Assembly: GCA_026391235.1 (NCBI GenBank)
Contig: JAPLDV010000733.1
Coordinates: 1 to 10,931 of the forward strand
Direction: 5' to 3'
Source: Bacteroidia bacterium
GTDB taxonomy: Bacteria; Bacteroidota; Bacteroidia; Bacteroidales; UBA12481
Length of the DNA: 10,931 bases
In this document: positions 6,723 through 10,931 of the stretch, piece by piece
Position numbering within the stretch: position 1 is the first letter of the stretch
How the letters are laid out: every line of letters begins with the position of its first letter
Position numbers and translations under genes: made by a program
The notes under the pieces: generated by a model
Told to the model about the DNA's origin: nothing
Database searches by the model: none
The model's input: the letters and a program-made list of their open reading frames with translations, nothing else

Positions 6723-8936
6723 ATGCAAAAATCAACTTTTCTCCTCGTTTTGATGTTTGGCACCCTGGTTTCTAATGGCCAAAACATCAGCGTCACCTTT
6801 ACCGGTACCGGAACAGCAACGCAGATCGACAGTGTAAAAGCAACAAATCTGACAACAGATGAAAGTATTACTTTACCCGGCAATGAAACCCTGGTGCTGG
6901 GCGCATATACCGGAATCCCCACGATTACGGGATCAATGAATCCGGGAATGATTTATCCCAACCCATTTTCGGGCAAGGCAACTTTCATCGCGATTGTTCA
7001 GCATCCGCAAACGGTTGATCTGAAAATCAGGAACCTGGTTGGTCAGGTTCTGGCTCATTCCCGGGCAGCTGTTCAGCCGGGGGAAAATGAATTTTACCTG
7101 TCCGTGGCCGCTGAAGGTATTTATCTGGTCAATCTTACGACTGATGAAGGAACAGCCAGTTACAAAATCATCTGCACCGAATCGAGCACCCCGGAAAACA
7201 GTATCCAATTCCTTGGCTCCTTCTCCAACAATCACAACAACCAAAACAACCACAACAACCACAACAATTCTTCCGTAACAGGGCTTAAAACCTCCCAAAC
7301 GTCCTACACTCTTGGATATACCGAAGGTGATATTATTCTTTACCGGTGCATGAGCGGCATTTATACTACTATTGTGACCGATTCGCCTGTTTCTTCGAAG
7401 AATTACCTTGTTGAGTTTATCCCCTGTACCGACCCCGACGGCAGAAATTATTCCATTGTAAAAATTGGCAGTCAGATCTGGACGGCCGAAAACCTCGCCT
7501 TTCTGCCCGCAGTCTATCCATCTTTAGGCGAATCAGTAACCTCGCTTTCTTATTGGGTCTATGATTATGAGGGTACAAGTATTACAGAAGCGAAGTCAAC
7601 TGACAATTTCACGGAGTATGGCGTTTTATACAGCTGGGAGGCTGCGATGAATGGAAATTCAGTCAACCTTGAGGATTCCATCGGAGTACAGGGTGTTTGT
7701 CCGAATGGATGGCATTTACCTTCCGACGAGGAGTGGACTGCTTTAACTGATTATTTAGGCGAGTCAGCCGCAGCCAAAATGAAAGAAACGGGAACCAACC
7801 ATTGGGGAAGTCCAAATGAAGGAGCCACAACTGCTGCCGGCTTTATTGCTCTTCCGGGCGGAGGGCGCAGCCGTTACGGGTTATTTCAGGGCCTTGGCGA
7901 ATTTACCTATTTCTGGACTGCTTCGGCTTACGGGCCTTCGTTTGTCTGGGTCCGGAAGCTGGATTTTGCCAATGACGTAACCCGAAATTACATTTTCCCG
8001 AATGCCGGGTTTTCTGTTCGTTGCCTTCTCGGGCAAGGCACTCCGGGCCTGGCATCATTGACATCAACGGAGATAACGGCAATAACAGATACTACGGCTT
8101 CCTCGGGTGGGGTAATCACCAGCAATTGGGGTGCCGGCGTAACCATGCGAGGTGTTTGCTGGAATACGAACGAAAATCCGACTGTCAACGACAGTAAAAC
8201 TGCCGACGGCTCAGGAGCTGGAAAGTTTTCCAGTATTCTTGCCGGACTCAGGCCGGGAACCCAGTACTATGTGAGGGCCTATGCCACCAACAGTGCAGGC
8301 ACTGCTTATGGTGAGCAAAAAGAGTTTAAAACAACCGGCGTTGGAGATGAAACCACCTTTGAATATGATGGCCGTATTTACAATTTCAAAACCATCGGTA
8401 CTCAAACCTGGATGACGGAGAACCTGGCTTATCTGCCTGCTGTAAATCCATCCTCAGACGGATCGGTGGCCTCTCCATACTGCTATGTTTATGGTTTTGA
8501 GGGCAGGTCCGTCGATTCTGCAAAAGCCACAGCAAATTATGCTGATTATGGTGTTTTATATAACTGGCCGGCAGCATTGATCGTTTGTCCCCTGGGATGG
8601 CATTTGCCTTCGGATGCTGAATGGACAACCTTGACCACCTATCTTGGAGGCGATGAAGTGGCAGGAGGTAAAATGAAAAAAACCGGAACTACGTATTGGA
8701 GAAGCCCTAATATTGGCGCTACCAACGAAAGCGGTTTTACGGCACTAGCGGGTGGTTACCGGAGCTGGGAGGCCTATTTCTATGGCCTGGGCCAAACCAC
8801 TGCATTCTGGTCCTCCAAAGTCTATGATTCGTTTGTTGCCTATAGCTGGTATCTGACCTTTGATAACCGCGCGATTGTACCGGGGCGATTGGCAGCGCGC
8901 CCTTCCGGTTATTCGGTGCGCTGCGTCCGGGACTGA
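6723..8936 (+). CDS. Exported protein with two FISUMP domains, Fn3-like linker and N-terminal sorting-like module
   Basis: The product is 737 residues with a signal peptide (MQKSTFLLVLMFGTLVSNG, cleavage about 19/20). After a short beta-rich segment comes a module at about 77-152 that reads like a T9SS sorting domain (IYPNPFSG, DLKIRNLVGQVL, GIYLVNL), but near the N terminus. An Asn/His-rich run lies at 169-182. Two FISUMP (Fib_succ_major, TIGR02145-type) domains follow, at about 239-437 and 549-737, each with IGxQxWxxENLAxLPAV, YGVLYxWxAA, CPxGWHLPSDxEWTxLTxYLG, KMKxTGTxxW and a terminal SVRC. Between them, about 445-540, is an Fn3-like domain (MRGVCWNTNENPTV, PGTQYYVRAYATNSAGTAYG). The protein ends with the second FISUMP domain (SVRCVRD) and has no C-terminal sorting domain. 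FISUMP proteins are surface or secreted; their biochemical role is not established, though C-type-lectin-like binding has been considered. There is no clear Shine-Dalgarno site. Confidence 0.88.
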   Translation: MQKSTFLLVLMFGTLVSNGQNISVTFTGTGTATQIDSVKATNLTTDESITLPGNETLVLGAYTGIPTITGSMNPGMIYPNPFSGKATFIAIVQHPQTVDLKIRNLVGQVLAHSRAAVQPGENEFYLSVAAEGIYLVNLTTDEGTASYKIICTESSTPENSIQFLGSFSNNHNNQNNHNNHNNSSVTGLKTSQTSYTLGYTEGDIILYRCMSGIYTTIVTDSPVSSKNYLVEFIPCTDPDGRNYSIVKIGSQIWTAENLAFLPAVYPSLGESVTSLSYWVYDYEGTSITEAKSTDNFTEYGVLYSWEAAMNGNSVNLEDSIGVQGVCPNGWHLPSDEEWTALTDYLGESAAAKMKETGTNHWGSPNEGATTAAGFIALPGGGRSRYGLFQGLGEFTYFWTASAYGPSFVWVRKLDFANDVTRNYIFPNAGFSVRCLLGQGTPGLASLTSTEITAITDTTASSGGVITSNWGAGVTMRGVCWNTNENPTVNDSKTADGSGAGKFSSILAGLRPGTQYYVRAYATNSAGTAYGEQKEFKTTGVGDETTFEYDGRIYNFKTIGTQTWMTENLAYLPAVNPSSDGSVASPYCYVYGFEGRSVDSAKATANYADYGVLYNWPAALIVCPLGWHLPSDAEWTTLTTYLGGDEVAGGKMKKTGTTYWRSPNIGATNESGFTALAGGYRSWEAYFYGLGQTTAFWSSKVYDSFVAYSWYLTFDNRAIVPGRLAARPSGYSVRCVRD
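7227..7268 (+). repeat. In-frame AAC/CAC/CAA triplet repeat (Asn/His-rich tract)
   Basis: Fourteen codons encode Asn with interspersed His and Gln (N169-N182), giving a tract of CACAACAAC-type units that is almost free of G and T. It links the sorting-like module to the rest of the FISUMP protein. Such tracts readily change length by slippage, here in codon-sized steps if the frame is to be kept. Confidence 0.7.
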
Positions 8937-8967
8937 AACAAAGCGGATCGGTTATCTTATGTTTTTG
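8933..8967 (+). promoter_or_regulatory. Possible diverged copy of the promoter-like module (copy C)
   Basis: The segment starts within the last codons of the FISUMP gene. It reads CTGAAACAA (8933-8941), then ATCGGTTATCT (8947-8957), then TATG and a T-run ending in G. Copy B has CTGAACAA, ATCGGTATCT and TAATTTTG in the same order; copy A has ATCGTATCT. Single-base insertions separate them and the -7 box is imperfect, so this is a weaker case than A and B. It lies about 30 bases before the ATG at 8996. Confidence 0.3.
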
Positions 8968-8995
8968 TCCTTTTTTTGAACCAAACAATATAGCC

Positions 8996-10903
8996 ATGAA
9001 GAAGCTGATATTCCTTTCAATCTTCGCTCTTTCCCTTGCACTCAATACCTTTGCGCAGGTGCAATCACCAATTCCTAAACTTGACATCAACCCTGATCCT
9101 TATGTTCAAACCAATAAGGCGATAGACTCTATTGTACAATATACCTATCCTGTACAAAATGATTCGGTTTTTTTGCACAAATGGTTGTACAACCATTTGA
9201 AAGAAGAAGATATTCATGAAGCGGTGATGTATTACTGGAATCCGTCATTCAGAGCATGGTCCACCCCGAGAGGTAAATATGTTTATGGCTTTGATACAGA
9301 ATGCAGACTTCAGGTTCAGGCTCATTACACTTATATGGATGCCCACGGAAACTGGAAAGGTTGTGATTCTGATGGTTGCGGTAAAAAAGAATGGGTCTAT
9401 GATACTAAGGGACATCAAATTCTCCGGACCCAATCCTATTGGATGACGAATGTCACGGATTGGAGGATCTATCAGATCCAGGAGAATCTGTATGATTGGT
9501 CTGGAAATATGGTATTGGAATCCTCAAAATATCGTGATCAATCTTATGATTTGTACTGGTATGGAGGGAAAAATGAATTCAGCTATGATGCCGTTGGCAA
9601 CCAAACAGGCCATGTAAGTTATGGGTGGTCAGGGGGTGACCCTTATGACTGGCGCCCAAATTATAAAGAAGAACGAAGTTTTGACGGTAATGGTAACATC
9701 ACCAAATATGTTATCTACACGTGGCAGGGTGGATGGACCGGAAGGACCAATTGGTATGGCTCCACCAGCTGGGCTATGGTGGAATTTAAATATGATTCAG
9801 ATGGCCGGAAAATATCAGTACTGCTTTACAAATGGGATAACGTCCTGGATGACTGGATCCTTGATATTGCGGAAGAGAGTGTCCTGGATGCTTATGGACG
9901 GCTGATCTCGGAAATGGGAATCCAGTTTACCGACTACAATATGATTAATCCGTCCAGGAAGGAATATGCCTATGATGCATCCGGGAAAAAGATATCGGAA
10001 ACAACTTCCTCCTGGATTGAATGGTGGGGAGGTTGGGGGAATAAGGTAAAAAATGATTACACCTATGATTCCTCCGGGAAGAAGGTAGTAGATATACTAT
10101 CCAATTGGGATGGCCGGACACAAAGCTGGTTACAATCGAGAAAAAATATATACAGCTATGATCCAAATGGCAATCAGGTTCTTAACGCCATTTATTTATG
10201 GAATTCCGATTTAAATGATTGGGTGGGCTATGGTTATACAGGGAAACAGGAATGGGCCTTTGATCCATCCGGGAACGAGGTTCTGTACATCCTTTATGAA
10301 TGGGACACCGGTAAAAATGATTGGGTGGGAAGTCGCAAAACCGAACATGTATATGATAAATCGGGGAAATTGATTCTACTTGCCTATTATGGTTGGGATA
10401 ACATTTCAGGTGCATGGAAAGGAGATGGCATCAACGGGAAAAAGGAATGGGGATATGACTCAAACGGCCAGCTGAATTCCGAAGTTGAATATATCTGGAA
10501 CGCAGAAGATAAAGAATGGCAAGGCAAACTAATGCTCGAGGCCATTTATGATTCGGATGGCGACCCTTGCATATACAGTCAAAACGCGTGGAATCCTGAT
10601 TCGGGGGAATGGGAGAAAGTTCTGAGATATTTTTTCCATTATAAATCAGTGGTAACCGGTAAACCGGAAATAATTGCAAACGACATTCAGGTTTACCCCA
10701 ACCCAACGGAAGGCCATTTAACTATTTCCGGATTGTTGCCACCAGCGGAATTGAAACTATACTCCATTCAAGGCAAACTACTCAAAACTGATAACCAGGT
10801 AGTAAACACTCTTGATATTTCTGATCTGCCAGCAGGAGTATACCTCCTGAAGCTATCACTGGGAAATAATACGATTGTAAAGAAAACTGTTATCAGGAAG
10901 TAA
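8996..10903 (+). CDS. T9SS-secreted protein with fourteen ~31-residue YD-type repeats
   Basis: The product is 635 residues with a signal peptide (MKKLIFLSIFALSLALNTFA, cleavage about 20/21). After a short N-terminal region comes a repeat array from about residue 94 to 541. Each unit opens with [YF]-D-x-x-G-[NKR] and carries aromatic residues and usually a Trp about 12 residues later. The Asp positions are 100, 136, 167, 198, 230, 267, 298, 327, 358, 389, 423, 454, 488 and 519; seven of the thirteen intervals are exactly 31. The motif resembles the YD repeats of RHS proteins but is longer than their usual 20-odd residues. The C terminus (563-635) is a T9SS type A sorting domain: DIQVYPNPTEGHLTISG, ELKLYSIQGKLL, DLPAGVYLLKLS and a basic VIRK tail. 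The protein is thus predicted to be exported to the cell surface or beyond. Function is unknown; no toxin or peptidase domain is visible. It starts 60 bases after the FISUMP gene. Confidence 0.88.
   Translation: MKKLIFLSIFALSLALNTFAQVQSPIPKLDINPDPYVQTNKAIDSIVQYTYPVQNDSVFLHKWLYNHLKEEDIHEAVMYYWNPSFRAWSTPRGKYVYGFDTECRLQVQAHYTYMDAHGNWKGCDSDGCGKKEWVYDTKGHQILRTQSYWMTNVTDWRIYQIQENLYDWSGNMVLESSKYRDQSYDLYWYGGKNEFSYDAVGNQTGHVSYGWSGGDPYDWRPNYKEERSFDGNGNITKYVIYTWQGGWTGRTNWYGSTSWAMVEFKYDSDGRKISVLLYKWDNVLDDWILDIAEESVLDAYGRLISEMGIQFTDYNMINPSRKEYAYDASGKKISETTSSWIEWWGGWGNKVKNDYTYDSSGKKVVDILSNWDGRTQSWLQSRKNIYSYDPNGNQVLNAIYLWNSDLNDWVGYGYTGKQEWAFDPSGNEVLYILYEWDTGKNDWVGSRKTEHVYDKSGKLILLAYYGWDNISGAWKGDGINGKKEWGYDSNGQLNSEVEYIWNAEDKEWQGKLMLEAIYDSDGDPCIYSQNAWNPDSGEWEKVLRYFFHYKSVVTGKPEIIANDIQVYPNPTEGHLTISGLLPPAELKLYSIQGKLLKTDNQVVNTLDISDLPAGVYLLKLSLGNNTIVKKTVIRK
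9275..10618 (+). repeat. Tandem repeat array encoding 14 YD/Trp units
   Basis: This is the coding part of the last gene made of about 93-base units. Units are diverged at the DNA level but keep YD-x-x-G. Longer intervals of 34 residues come from extra Gly-rich turns (GYGYTGK, GDGINGK). The first unit (FDTEC) lacks the Gly, as expected for a capping repeat. Confidence 0.75.
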
Positions 10904-10931
10904 GAAGAATACAGGGGATTGGGTCCTCTCG
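10904..10931. other. Right window edge, non-coding
   Basis: Twenty-eight bases follow the last stop codon. No terminator hairpin or gene start can be recognised in so short a stretch. Confidence 0.5.

Noticed and set aside
6933..7298. Minus-strand frame with a poly-Val run
   Set aside because: The Val run is simply the reverse complement of the Asn/His triplet tract of the FISUMP gene.

Overview
The window looks like chromosomal DNA of a member of the Bacteroidota, probably an environmental, Bacteroidales-like lineage. The evidence is two C-terminal type IX secretion (T9SS) sorting domains with the 'PNP..G' signature, a FISUMP protein (a family common in Bacteroidetes and Fibrobacteres), BNR and PD40 beta-propellers typical of the phylum, Bacteroidetes-type -7 boxes (TAnnTTTG), and weak or absent Shine-Dalgarno sequences on most genes. 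Base composition is moderate, in the mid-40s % GC by eye.

Layout. At the left edge a PIN-domain protein runs leftward and is cut by the window end (1-314). A 145-bp divergent intergenic region holds promoter-like sites for both directions. Four long rightward genes follow, and all encode exported proteins with clear signal peptides. (1) 460-2970 encodes TPR repeats fused to a PD40/TolB-like propeller. (2) 3088-6368 encodes a BNR/Asp-box propeller, an Fn3 domain, a carbohydrate-binding-like domain and a T9SS sorting domain. It is broken by one frameshift near 5628-5690, so it appears as two overlapping ORFs. (3) 6723-8936 encodes a protein with two FISUMP domains and, unusually, a sorting-domain-like module near its N terminus. 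(4) 8996-10903 encodes fourteen YD-type repeats of about 31 residues, followed by a T9SS sorting domain.

The 354-bp gap between genes 2 and 3 holds a compact repeat element. Terminal inverted repeats built from ACACCC hexamers enclose three REP-like hairpins that share a GGGATGACAAGG / TTGTCATCCC signature.

No metabolic pathway or defence system is evident. The four large genes look like a run of surface or secreted proteins. They are probably transcribed separately rather than as one operon, because genes 1 and 2 carry the same bipartite promoter-like module (15/15 identical upstream box plus a shared -7 region at identical spacing), and gene 4 carries a diverged version. This shared upstream module, the frameshift, the repeat element and the 31-residue repeat array are the points most worth following up.
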